A stretch of DNA of 64,000 bases from contig NC_051140.1 in the NCBI RefSeq assembly GCF_014839805.1, positions 12,669,826-12,733,825 of the forward strand, read 5' to 3'. Position numbers and translations under genes: made by a program. Each line of letters starts with the position of its first letter. Position 1 is the first letter of the stretch. Under the pieces are notes generated by a model. It did not search any database. It saw only the letters and a list, made by a program, of their open reading frames with translations, and was not told the DNA's origin. The DNA is from Manduca sexta. Lineage: Eukaryota > Arthropoda > Insecta > Lepidoptera > Sphingidae. Below, piece after piece: positions 28,150 through 40,800 of the stretch.

Positions 28150-28320
28150 ATTGTCTCCGATTCTATGTGGGAAATGGTGCTCGGAGCGTGTATTGTGTCC
28201 ACGAGCTGTACTGACCAGCAGATGTGCGGCCGGCTGTGTATTTGTGCCCAGTCGCCACGGCGCATGCGCACACCGGGACCCGGACTAAATCTGTGCCAAC
28301 ATGGCCGACATTACAGAATA
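28150..28320. promoter_or_regulatory. Moderately GC-rich islet
   Basis: A stretch (GATGTGCGGCCGGCTG, CGCCACGGCGCATGCGCAC) with CpG-rich composition and the NRF1-like palindrome GCGCATGCGC (about 28260). No ORF with a domain on either strand. Confidence 0.25.
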
Positions 28321-30385
28321 TAGATAAATAATTTTACATTTATTTACAAATTCCAGAAAATATTTCGAACTTATCAATTTGGAAAAAAAAGGGAATGTAT
28401 AATTTTTTTTTGTATTTTTTGTCATTTACTTAATACGAATTTTATGCTCAACTATTATTGTAGACGCTTACTTGCGATACCTACTTATAACTTATTTTCA
28501 AATTTATGGAATAGCAAAGTAGTTATTTTAAGAACAATATCAAGTTAGATTTTTTGTTACTAACCGAAGTTTGAAAATGAGGTAAGCCTTGTAGATACTT
28601 TTATAATTTTTCTTTTATTGTGAAATTATTGTTAAATCCTTTTTATTATCTAATGAATAATTCGAATATAAAGTGAAATACTTACATTCTAAATACTTTA
28701 ATTTGACGATTCCTAAAAACTTCTATTAAGATAATATAGGTATTAGGTATTAGGTAGTCCTAACCGCAAACAAAAAATGATTTAAGTATAATATTATTTC
28801 TCTCAGTTGATCAAATAACAATAAAGTTGAATAGTAATAGGTACTTAATTATTTTGAGAATGCTATGTCGAGAATTACCGTTCTATAAATAAAATGATCG
28901 ATACCTATAGTAAAACTGAACACAGACCATTTAAGATTAGGATACACACGGTTTTGTTTTTCCATTACATTTTAGAACTAGGTAGGTATTACTTACGTGT
29001 AAGAATCAAAATATTATTTTTATAAACGTAATTTACTTCTCGGATATCGTGATACCAATCAAAGATCTTAGGCCTTTTTAATTATCAGAAGCTGCAAATC
29101 GATTAAGACCATAAACGTAAAAAATATTCATTAAAATTAAACAAAAAAAGGAAATAATGTAAAAAACTCAACTCTATGTGATGAATGTGGTGAAGTATTT
29201 ATTTACTTAATATGAACATAGCAGCATCCCCCAATCATGCGCGTCACCCTTAATTCACGCAAACCGTAGCACGCAGTTCATCGTCAATCGCTCCGCTAGT
29301 GACTGGGCCATGTATACCAAAATTATTACGAGAATAATAGATACAATATAAACATTAATTGTAAAAAGAAGAAAGAAGTTATGTGCGTTTTATAGTGAGA
29401 CACGAAGTTGTGTGGTATTGAGAAAAGGACTATGTGCTGATAGATTGGGGTTATTTGTTGAGAGAGCTATATTTATTTTATACATGAAGGGTAAGAACTA
29501 TTCTAATATTATTATACTGTGTCGGCATGGCGTAAATGAGTGTTAAATTAGACTTTCGTTTACATAAGTTACAATTTCTAGTTTATATAAGAAACTGATG
29601 AGAATTCGTCTTGCAGCAAACAAGTTCGGCATCAGTATTAAGTAATGTTCCATTTATCGGCTATATCACTATATGTAATATATATTTTTTAACATAAACA
29701 GAGTGAGTTTATATTTATTTTAATGAAAATAATGTTAGACTACAAAAATGGCTCTATAATAAGGTATTGTTATTGTACCTATCTCTTGAAACTTATTAAA
29801 TAAATTATTGTAATAATACAGTAAAATATGCTATTTTCCAAAAGTTGAGTCGATACTTTCTGTTTATTAGTGTGTACATTACTTTATTACCCATTTAGTA
29901 CCTTTATTTTACTAAACATAGGAATACAGAACACCTAAAAAAATACTACTTGTATGAAATAATATCTAGATTTATAATGGTGACTCTTATTAGAATTTTG
30001 TTAATTGGAAAATACTTAAACGATAGGTCTGTAATATAAATATAGCTCTGTGTAAAATATTTCAAGAACTTTAAAAATAAAAGTTTAATCAATTAAAATG
30101 GTTAGATAAAGAGGTTAAATTATTATAATTGGTATAGATTTTCACATACATATATACTTTTCTATTATTTAGTCATTAAAACCAGTCAAATAATCATACA
30201 TGTTCAGCCAAACGTCGCATCGTGGAGATAGATCTATTATATATCTAATATTGCATATAAAAAGCTTCTAAAACTAAATCTAAAAGTACAAAAAACCGTC
30301 CTATGAATATATATTCGAAATGTATAAAATTAATTGTTCAAGTAATATACCTAATTGTTTGTGTAATCATGATTACAGATTGCAG
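28321..30385. other. AT-rich non-coding DNA
   Basis: A short tandem TATTAGG repeat (28739-28757) is the only structure noted. It precedes the putative exon at 30386. Confidence 0.5.
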
Positions 30386-30549
30386 CGTATGCGCAGCAGC
30401 AGCGGCGGCGGCGGCGGCGGCAGCGGCAGCAGCGGCCGCGGCAGGCTCGCCGGCATGGGTGCACGTGATCGACCCCGGCAAGTTACCCGCTCCTCCTGAC
30501 ACCACTAATGGCCTAGTAAATGGCGAAGCACAACTTTACAACGGAAATT
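30386..30549 (+). CDS. Putative internal exon with poly-alanine tract, gene unidentified
   Basis: The exon is bounded by an acceptor (GATTGCAG, alternative GATTACAG seven bases upstream) and a consensus donor AATT|GTGAGT. The open frame encodes about 17 consecutive alanines (mixed GCA/GCG/GCC codons) followed by GSPAWVHVIDPGKLPAPPD, TTNGLVNGEAQLYNGN. The non-repetitive part reads like real protein, and the open frame ends exactly at a good donor. The exon ends in phase 1, the same as lin-28 exon 1, so it could in principle splice into lin-28 exon 2, but it could equally belong to another large + strand gene. Upstream in-frame sequence to ATG 30303 is AT-rich and hydrophobic and looks like intron. 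I do not recognise the family. Confidence 0.45.
30393..30443 (+). repeat. GCA/GCG/GCC alanine-codon repeat
   Basis: An imperfect GCN trinucleotide repeat codes for the alanine run in the putative exon at 30386-30549. Interruption by several synonymous codons would stabilise it against slippage. Confidence 0.9.
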
Positions 30550-31163
30550 GTGAGTCTGTGATACTTTAACCAATATTACTTATAATTAAAAAATATGATG
30601 ATAAATTTAGAATCCTGTTGATATTATGAATGAAAATACCTGTAAAGATGTTTGGATATTTTGTCTTTGTTATATATCTATGAACTACAAATTATAATTT
30701 GGTGAAATGTGTTGCACAGATAGATTAAGTCCTATGTTAAAACATAGACTGCCATTTAGCTAGACAATCCAGAAAGAATGCACACCGTGTCCTTTATCAC
30801 ATGAAAAGACTCGTGCGCATAAACAAATCCTAAGATTTATGAATCAGCTTGTTCCATCTCCGCATATTTAAACAATTATACCATATTTTTTTAAAATGTA
30901 TCTATAACTATATATTAGTAAAGGTTTTTCTTAACGGTTGGATTTAGTTGCTAATTGAAATTGGGATAGATCGGTTAGTAATTTTTGTGGAAAAATTGTT
31001 TAATCAGCGTAAAATTTATAAAAGCGCTCCATCTCCTGGCAATTCACTGAAAGCTGTATAGATCTTGAATCTTGATAAAATAACTTAAGTATGTCTGATT
31101 GACCTGCCATAGCGTAGGTAGTCTTAACCTTTAATATTATCAGTGTTAAATAATAATAATTGT

Positions 31164-31756
31164 AACAAAAATTTAAACCGCCTTCAAAAACTACTTAATC
31201 CTAAAAATAATTTCACATAACAGGTATGTATATACTGGATACCAATTTTGGAGTCGGTGCCTAATTAAAATTGCTAGTTTAGTTAGATTTTATTCCATCT
31301 ATGGGCTATATTTCTTTCAAATGAGTTAAAAGCTGTAGGTATGCGTTTACTACTAACAACCATACACAGTGAAAGGTGTAATACCAAGCACATGTATGGT
31401 GTTTCACCTTTTTCTTTCCTCTTTTTTCGGGGCAGGGAGTGTAATACACCCACTTTTGACCAGCTATATGTAACAGGGGAATGATTTGGGTAGTAAACAG
31501 ATTACAAATTTAAATATTACCTTAATAGCTTCCATTTGATGTGCTGCAGCAGTGTGTTTATCCTCGGCGACGATCTGACTTGCTGACTTTGTATGCTGGC
31601 AGCACATTGTTTTTGTATATTTATTAATGTATTTATCTAGCTTAACTAGCAATTTTAATTAGGCACCGACTCCAAAATTGGTATCCAGTATACACCTGTT
31701 ATGTGAAATTATTTATTGGTTTTGAGTGATATTTGAAGGCGGTTAAATTTTTTGTT
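31164..31756. mobile_element. TIR element with about 130-bp inverted ends
   Basis: Left arm (31164 to about 31290) and right arm (about 31636-31756) are inverted copies. Shared landmarks include AACCGCCTTCAAA, AATAATTTCACATAACAGG, TATACTGGATACC, TTTTGGAGTCGGTGCCTAAT and AAAATTGCTAGTT. The 345-bp centre is non-coding. It is a non-autonomous DNA transposon; the superfamily is undecided because target-site ends are ambiguous. Confidence 0.85.
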
Positions 31757-31835
31757 CGAGAACGATCTTATTTAAAACAAAATCGCACAACAGGTTTCTT
31801 GCGTAGATACCTACTTACATAACCATTTATCTTAA

Positions 31836-32041
31836 GGCGATACCTCAAGGAAAATTTAATATGACGAAATTTTAAAGGCAGAAATATCCATGATTATTAA
31901 TTATTTTTACGTTTTTCTTTCAACTGCGAGAACTAATCACTAACAAGACGTGAATTTAAATTCTTTACTTGCCAATACTTGTTTAGTTACCCAGATTAAA
32001 GGTGAAACAAAATGTATGAAAATGGACCTTGAGGTATCGCC
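31836..32041. mobile_element. piggyBac-like MITE flanked by TTAA
   Basis: The element starts GGCGATACCTCAAGG and ends with its exact inverse, CCTTGAGGTATCGCC. It is flanked by TTAA on both sides (31832-31835 and 32042-32045). TTAA duplication is diagnostic of piggyBac-type insertion, although these TIR tips do not begin with the usual CC/GGG, so the assignment is tentative. At 206 bp it has no ORF. Confidence 0.75.
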
Positions 32042-32045
32042 TTAA

Positions 32046-35000
32046 CGATGAATTGATGATAAGAAGGTACCTAAAATCATGGAATTAGAGGTGTGTAGTC
32101 CATAATAATTTAACACCTATATGTAGATTTCAAAGCTGAGTTGAAAATACATATGTGTTCATATCAAAAGTACATACATATCAAAAAGAAATAACCGGTA
32201 TAATATTATTGCATCGTTCTTTCTTTCTCAAATTAAACATACATTGTTTCATTTCACGGTCGGTCTTCACAGCCAACGTGCATTGAATTTGCTGCAATCA
32301 TAAATGCAAGAAATAATAAACGTAGGATATCCTATTGTTTATGTGCGTTTTTACATTCCGAAAACACGCTTGAGTTAGCCAAGCTTGGAATTTGCGCTCG
32401 ACATACCATTAAATTCTCGTGTATTATATCATAGGATAGAGCCCGGCAAACTATGTTCGCACGAGAGCAGAGGACATAGACTATAATAGGTTTTTAACTA
32501 ATAGTTAGTCTTATCACGTCATATAAGTAATTGTTTTACTTACTATAATAGTTTTACGCCTAGAGGACACGAAGACGCTTAATAACAGTGTTTCCTGTTT
32601 ACCTCTTGGAGGGGTTCAAGACTATCAACCCGGGTATCTGGAAAAGGTTGTGCTTTTGTTATTTTTTTTTTTATTGTTGGTACAACCTAATTGAATTTTA
32701 GAGTTGAAATAATAAATGCCGCGAATAGGTAAATTGTATCGGCATTTGCAACAAAGTTACACACATACACTCACGCTAGTTATCTCTTAAGGAGTAGGCG
32801 CAAGTTTAACTAAAGCACCCTTTTTTCGCCATGAGTAAGCAAAGATACAACTTCCGTACAATAGCCCAGAAACTTCATTTTATTGCGAAGTTGAAAAATA
32901 ATTGATATAAACCAAATCTCAAAACTCGCTTGAACAATAAACAAATCGAGTAGAATGGTTAAACCGCCCACCTGCCGGATGGCGCTGGGAAGGCCCTTCG
33001 AGTCCAACACTTATTACAATTTCAAGGAAAATAAAATAAACAAGAGATAGCATTTTTTAATTTATTGTTTAACCATTCACTTATTACATTTTATAGAAAC
33101 AATGGATATTCTTGAAACCAGAATATATTTTTGTTTCTTTTACGTTTAGTAGTCATAGTTATAAAACATTGTATTTTTTTTATTATTAATAGAGGTTAAG
33201 CTCTTCCACGTTAAGTTATTTTTTTTTTAATTTCACATTGAATTTGCATGTTTATATTTAATACAACAAATTTGTATAAGTTTAAAATATGTTTAACGAC
33301 ACTTTAAGAGTTCCTAAAGGATTTTGTGGTTCATTAGTTCGGTTTTAATTGGTAACCATTGTGAAGATGATAAAGAAAATGGACTCTGTATCGGGAGTAG
33401 TTTTTTTTATTGAGGCAAATTATTTAACAATATTAATATAACAGAGTTCTAAATTGAAGTGTGTTATTTTGAAAATATTATTAATTTTACTTATTTAGCC
33501 TTGGTGTAAGACTCGACATTGTCTAATGTCGAGTCATGAATCATGAATATTATAAAATACCTACTTGACATATTTGGGGTCGGTGCGGGCACCACCCCTT
33601 TAGGAAACGCCTCTATTCAAAACACAATACGTACACATGGGGTTGCGGTTTAAAATACCCTAAGAATTTCATTTAGTTCTAAATAAATATACTAGATGGC
33701 GCTAAAACACGACACTATTGCCATCTGTTATTTAAACCTTCAACTATTATTATCTATAATAACCGTGAAATAATGTTATTGGATTGTGCTGTACCTGCTA
33801 TAAAAATGTATTACGAGTCAGATAGATGGCTTTATTTATAATATAAACAATCGAATCTGAAACAATTATTTGAAACTTTTTAAATAACTAAATGCATTGC
33901 AGGTTGTTGACACGGCGATCACGACTGATTCAAAATGGTTAGTATTTAGGGTTCTTAAAGGTTTATTGGTTGCATTTGGATTAAAGTATTATATATCTGT
34001 TTTGTATCCTAGATTACAATTACTATAGACATCGCTAGGCCCCTCTGAAAAAGATGGTCAGTAATTCTCAAAAAAGCAGTCGAAAATGGCCTCGTCTGCA
34101 TAAGAATATGCATCCAAGACCTTAGCAGGTCAAGAAAAGATGATGTAAAGTACATCCAATTAACTCTTTCACCAGGCTGCATTTTAAGATTTTGTTCTAT
34201 TTTATTTCTATCATGAATTAAGTGTTCGATCACAGCAGCAGTCAACGAAACAAAGGCTGGCTATGGGTTTTTTTTAGTAATCGATCATTTCTTTCTTAAC
34301 TGACATAAATATAAGACATTAAGAACTAAAGAGAAACAAAAAATACATTAAAATATTTGGAAAAATTATAATAACATACAAAACAATAGGAATAAATTAT
34401 AAACGATCATGGGCGATAGAAGCAAATAAAGTGTTGGACTAAAGCACAACACAAGTTGGGTACAAGTTTCAACCCCGGCCTATAACTTTAGTATGTTTTT
34501 CAAAACAAATCACATAGAATATTTCTCGCCTAATCTACATACGTTTGGAATGATTGGTGTGTGTGTTGAAATGATACTCATGGTTTAAAGACCAAGCACG
34601 TTGCCATCATTCCAGCAATTGAAGGTTTGATAAAACGCCTTTCTTTTATCACAAGTTGAATGTGAGGATGTAGTGGCATCGGAAAAAATGTTGAGTAAAA
34701 CCCTCGGCGCCCATCAAATTTTTAATGACCAAATGAAGCTAGCTGGCGGATATTGGAACTACTTGACGATAAAACGTTCTGCATGATTGTATTAAGTAGA
34801 CTTTATTTTTTCGTCTTTATTTTTGAATTCACAGTATTTATTATGCCGGGAGTCTATCAGAATGATGATGGAAGAATGACGCATCATTTCAGTATCCTAG
34901 TTTACAGGTTTCTTTCAATTCATACAGCTGGCACAAAAAGAGTGGTGCGCATGTGCACTTTTCCTGTCCTGGTGTAAATGTAAACACATATTTCACTGTT

Positions 35001-37199
35001 CACATAAATTGTGACGTTTCAATGCTTATACATCTTAATAATAAATTTCCATATATTATAGGTATATAACTGTATTAGAATGCCTCTACCGCATTTGAGA
35101 AAGTAAAAAAGTACAAATAAAATTTATTTATTACCTTTTCCCTATTTTAAAAAAAATGCTTTTTCATGAGGATTTATATCAAACGCCGCGCCACAAAATT
35201 GATGAAAATTATATACTGAATGTAGACATATTTGGATTTTCCTCTCCTGGTCAAGGCGTGGTAAGGTAAAAAGTCTAAACAAAAAACATACTTTAAGCAA
35301 TGATAGATATTATCTTACGTGTCTTCTTCTTTAAAAGTTAGAGTTAGTGTAGTTCCTTTATTTAAGCGCAGTGATTTTGATTATTATATATACTACCCTT
35401 ATATTGCATGCCCTAATTACCTGCAGGTGTTAAAGGTTCAGTTTCGAAATGCTGAGTAATTAACTAACTATAATGCACAAAGTTTATTAAACCGTTCTAT
35501 GAGTTATTATTTGTACACTGCTTCTTGATGCCAGAAATGGAGAAATTCTATTAATCAATTTGGTTTAGAAACGTAATATTTAAAATTTGTTGAAGTATAC
35601 CATAAACGAAGTAGTATTTTTTTTGGTATTCATATTTTTAGAAGTATAGATCATGGGTTGACTCACGCAAGTTTCACAACGTTTTACAAAAGGAAGTACT
35701 AACAATGGATTTAATCAGTGTATTAATTTGCATTTTATTCGTAAAAGATAGAATAACTAACTAGCTAGGTTCTTAGGGGTGAAAAGATTAGAGAAAGTGA
35801 ACACGTACGTAAGTTGAGTTTTATTATTTGGAAACAAGTATTTCTTGTGACGACTTTTGTTAAATATTATTTGATGCATAATCATATGTGGATTAGATGG
35901 ACAACAATGGAGTCGACTGGTCCGCTCGTCACGATGCGACATCTCTCCAGGGGAAACAGATCCGACGCTTGGGGGAACAATTGTTTGCTAATATTTAACG
36001 AACTGCGCGCGAATCGACTACGCTAATTGCAACTGAAAATTATATTGCTCAGAAATGTATTTAAAAAGAGAAAACTTATGTCGTTTGTTTAATTATGTTT
36101 AAACGAAATCCTAATAAATTAATAGCATGGATATGTTGTGTCAACCGTCTGTTTCTATAAAAAACAAATATTTATCTGTAAGGGATTTGCAATTACAAAT
36201 TCGTTAACGTAAAAAAACAACGATGAATGTGCATATTAAAAGTGCATTTATATATTATCTTAACTTATTATGAGCACTTTTGATGTGTTATTAACTCATA
36301 ATGTAATAGTAATACAGAAAAAGAAGTACCAACACAAGCAACAATTTATTATTATCATACTATAAATTAACGATTCATTTAATCCACAACTTTTAATAGA
36401 AAGTTAAAACCACTTTAATTTCATGAAATATGAAAATTGTCTGGTTGAGTTATTGTTATTGTAGTTATTGATCAAAGATTTATAATAGTTGCTTTGGTCT
36501 CGAAGTGTATATTTTAAAGGGTTATATGAATTTGATAGGTGTTGTGCTTATTAATTTAGATTTTATAAAATAATGGTGCGTATTTAGCTAATACGCAATA
36601 TAAGGCCCACACAAGCTTTCCGTTCATTTTTCGTAAACAGCTAAATAATATGAGTGGTATAATAGTGGTATAAAAGTGGTTAATATTATTCTGGTCCGGT
36701 TTAAATGATTACCATACAGCTGCAAGCTACATCAAAGTAATTTTAATAGTAATATTAGTACTATATTGCACTAAAAATATGTACTTCGTGTTCATCTGGC
36801 ATAACAGAGTAGTGTGCACTCATTGCCACTCTATATCAGACGATTTAATGTTTGTCTATGATGACATTTGACATAGATAGCGGCATAAAAATAGGTCGTA
36901 AAATAATATACTCAACAATCATAATATTTTATTGATTAAAATGTTTATACATAGAGACAAACTATACTGATTTTCTTAAAATATTGTAAAATTATGTTTA
37001 AGTTGAAGGAACTTTATGTTTTTATCGATTAGTGATTATGAATATAGCCCTTAAAAGATTAATTATTTGCGATAAGTAATAAATGCCATTATTTTTAAAT
37101 CTATCTAGAGGTATAGTTGTCACGGCAAGTGGATGATGTTATTTATAAATGGCCGGGGACGAGTAACATAAAAAAAACAATAGGCTCGTTCGAAGTATT
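32046..37199. other. AT-rich non-coding DNA upstream of lin-28
   Basis: Apart from the possible SINE head at 34433, I see no supported feature. Frames at 34009-34245 (minus) and 34753-34977 (plus) have no recognisable domain and no splice context. Confidence 0.5.
34433..34540 (+). mobile_element. Possible SINE head fragment
   Basis: GTTGGACTAAAGCACAAC followed by AAGTTTCAACCCCGGCC resembles a degenerate tRNA box A/box B pair on the + strand. No tail is recognised. Confidence 0.25.
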
Positions 37200-37831
37200 A
37201 GGGCTCTAGAAGATCCCAACACAAGCGCCGTTGGCGGGTTTTATTGAGTATATTTTTTGTGAGTTTTGGATGTTGGGTATTTGTAGGCAGTGTGTGGTAG
37301 ATGCGAGTAGTAGGTAGTGAGTTGGTGCCATTCACCCTGCAACGCGCCCGTGTGCCCGTTTCTGTTGGAAGTGGCAGGAGCGAGCGGCGAACGCACAGTA
37401 TGTTGCGGCGCGTTAACAAGTGACACATTTTGGGTTGGGGTAAAGCCACCGGTGCTTTCGGGCGGTGCACACGTTCCGTTAACTTCTCTATTTTAAAAAG
37501 TACTTGCTTGACGATATCCGGGAAGGGACCGACCGCATCGGCGCGCTGCCGCGCCGCCCTCGGCGCTCGACACTCGACTCTACGGTTTACACTCTACGCC
37601 ACTGTCACTCATTTTCGATGCAGTCGACCTGCGTACGCGTCGTCGGTCGCTTCGCGCGCACGCGCGTCCGCTTTCATGCACTCAACATATTTTGATAGTT
37701 GATAAGTTTTTAACGTGCGGGAAGTACAACAATAAATGAACTCGCCGCCACGATAGTGTTTTTGGTTCATGCGGAGGATGTATGTTACGCAGAGGTGATA
37801 TTTGTGGTGCCAGTTTATAATTTTAGTTACC
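37200..37831 (+). promoter_or_regulatory. GC-rich island: likely lin-28 promoter and 5'UTR
   Basis: The stretch 37320-37700 is far richer in G+C and CpG than its surroundings and ends shortly before the lin-28 start codon. No TATA box is obvious, as expected for a CpG-rich dispersed promoter. Short ORFs on both strands here look like by-products of GC content. The transcription start cannot be placed from sequence alone. Confidence 0.55.
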
Positions 37832-37871
37832 ATGAGCGGGAGGGAAGGCGGAAATGCAGTTCCCTCTTCGA
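37832..37871 (+). CDS. lin-28: lin-28 coding exon 1
   Basis: This exon encodes the 13-residue N-terminus [13 protein letters not shown] plus the first base of a Ser codon. The ATG follows TTAC with C at -1 and T at -3, so the start context is only moderate. The exon ends at A|GTAAGT, a strong donor, in phase 1, which matches the acceptor at 43231. The N-terminus of LIN28 is poorly conserved in general, so this exon is supported by splice signal and phase rather than by homology. Confidence 0.8.
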
Positions 37872-40800
37872 GTAAGTAGTATAAGATTTAATGCTTTCTT
37901 TCAGACGAGTCCTAATTCCTTTTATTTTATTATTTTTATTTTATTTATTTTGTGCATGTTTATTTTTGTTTATTATTATGAAAAGGGTGTACATTTATGG
38001 TGTGCAAATAATTAATAATAGACTCTTGGTATAATGCATTTACTAAGAGGACATTCAGTTCACAGTGCCCGGGAAGGCAATCATAAACAGTTGTTTATAG
38101 CATCATTGAAATTATTCAAATTGAGGTTAATAGAGTCTCGTTTCACTGATGTCGCACATATGTGTGCCATGTTTACTGGGCATAACGTTGATCCACAACA
38201 ACATATACTAATTATAAATACGTACTTCCCAATTAGAGAATGTCTTGTATCGTATGACGTCATGCTTACCTACGCAGTATTTTACAACTTGTATAAGTGA
38301 TTTTTACAATAGCTCTAATATTTTAGAGCGAGTGGCATAACTCGTTCATTTATAGTCATTTAAACAGCATGCAGTTTTCTCACCAATTGACCCGTAGTAG
38401 TAGTATTTAACGCCGTATTGGAATATGTGGCGTGAACATTTTTATTAAACAGGGTGTACGCACCGAGTAGCTAATTGTTTACTATTCCTACGATACCGTT
38501 CGCCGTCCGCATGCGTAGTGCCTGCGTATAACGTAACACTCGACCCGGCATGGCACGCCGTTTTCTACCCTAAATTTATCCCTACAAAGTTTATACTTTA
38601 TTTGATGCTATTAATTTTTTATTTGTGTGTGTGTGGGTAATTCGCTCGTCAGTGTGCCGACTGCATTTTGGATGGAGCGTTATTCCGTTTCCCTTCTTCT
38701 CCTTCCTCCTGCAGGACATGTTTTTGTTGAATTCTTGTCAAGGCGGTAGTGTCTAATTCATTTTAATTTTGTAGTTATTATGAGTCATTTTTTTTAACCC
38801 ATAGTTATGTATAATATATCTCTCTATCTAAACACGCGGTGACGATCCGAGGCCTGCATAACACACACACGTTTGTTGTGTTTTGGAAATATATTTATTG
38901 CTTAAAATACAGCAGCGTCTCAAGGAATTACCATATCCATGGAGTAGTAGCCAGTGAACATTTTTTAGAAAGTCGATGTCAAGTAACGTGACGTCCCTAC
39001 GCAGGGTCCGAGTTCGTAACCAGTCAATTAAATCTGAATGGTGGTACGTTTGGTTGTCTCTTTCACTCCCAGTTCAAGATCCCGAAGTATAAGCGCCACT
39101 TGACGATGATTCATGTTTTAAATTCCATGCCTACGATTGATAACAGCAAAAGTAGTGAATGGCAGAACATTTTAGGTCATTTCATTTGCTTGCTGGACGT
39201 GCGTTGTATAAACGTGCCTTGATTTTGTTTACTACTCGACTTACTGTATGGAAACTTTGCGAGTTTTAATTTTATAAGAATAGCAATGACTGTTTTATTT
39301 TTTTATATTAGAGATGAAAAATTGTAAACTTTAAGTATTTAATAATATTTCAGGACATAGGGAACTAACGGCTATTAATAAATAAACATGTTAATGATAT
39401 TTAAATATTTTTTATATTTCAACATGTACAAATAAATGTAAGATCATCAACTATTTGGCTTTAATAAGCATTAAAGACTTTATAACAATATTGATTTATG
39501 GATTGAGCATATATTTGTGTACTTAATGACAATACAGTTGAGAGTTTGAAAAATGTTTAGCACACCCACGCGGCGGCGAGGCACTCGCACTGACGAGCTG
39601 CACCACTAGTCAGCTCCTCGCTCGTCGCTCCTCGGGGCTCAACGCACCGCGGCGTACGCGCACACTATCGTGTTCTCAAACATTTGATACGAATCATCGA
39701 CCCGCATAGGACGTAACACACATACCTTGGTACAACAAGGTATTACTAGGAAATTATATTTACATGTATTGGATAGTCCGCCGGTAGTCACGTGGGTCAA
39801 TGACACTGGACCCACGGCCGACTCAAACGCTGGGAAAGATCGCAAGACAGGTGAACTTGATCACGCTGATGCCTCGACTTTAATTTTTGTTATGCTTCAT
39901 TAAGCTATGCAGCTTGTTTCAATATTTCAAAATGTATCGATTGGAATACCCAAGCGGACTTTAAATTAACATTTTGTACTATCAAAATGTATTTTTTTGT
40001 GCTATTATTGAACTTACTTCGTGTGATTACGAAAACATAGTTTACATTTTTTAATTATAAATAACATGGATAATGGCTCCTATTTCGTATGGTTATCATT
40101 CATCATATTTACATATATTATCTTTCCCTATTAGTATAATTTAAAAAGAAGGCGCGATAAAAGGGATCAAATGTAATTAACTAAAGCATTCGTTAAAATA
40201 AAAAATACATATATTAAAAAGCTTACTTCTTATATGGTACTATAGTCCTGACATTCATACTAAACTCAATATAGTTAAGTACCTACCTACATCATGTCAC
40301 TATGGTAAAAAAACAATGTGACTTATATTACAGTATATATGAAATTATTGATTACAATATCAGTAAAGGATATTGAAGGATTGTGAGAAAGAACGCAATG
40401 ATACGGGTCCTTCAATAGTCGCTGTGTTTATAGTGAGTGCTTAAATAATGTAAGCGGGTGTGTGGCGTGTAGCGTGCGTAATAACTATGGTCGAGGATGG
40501 GGTGCCTGCCAGTAGTAGACGATCCACTTAAAATATGCGTAGAATTTCCCCTTCCTGCTTCTAAAATAACACCAACTTAAATTAAGCTCATTTTAAAAAT
40601 AGCCCATATAGACTCTTCAAGAAATAACAATAAACTAGAAATGTCACGAGTTTTGTCTCTGTTCTGTTATATATGCGTGTTACTGTGGTGTTAACATTTT
40701 TCAGATATATTTAGATGGGTTGATTATATTTTGTTTTTAAACTTCCTGCTATTTTTCTGGGTAAACATTCGGAATGTTTCGGTCGGGTGTTGCATTGGAC

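Noticed and set aside
30303..30385. Hydrophobic N-terminal extension of the poly-alanine exon
   Set aside because: It resembles a signal peptide but is AT-rich sequence directly upstream of two candidate acceptors, so it is more likely intron.
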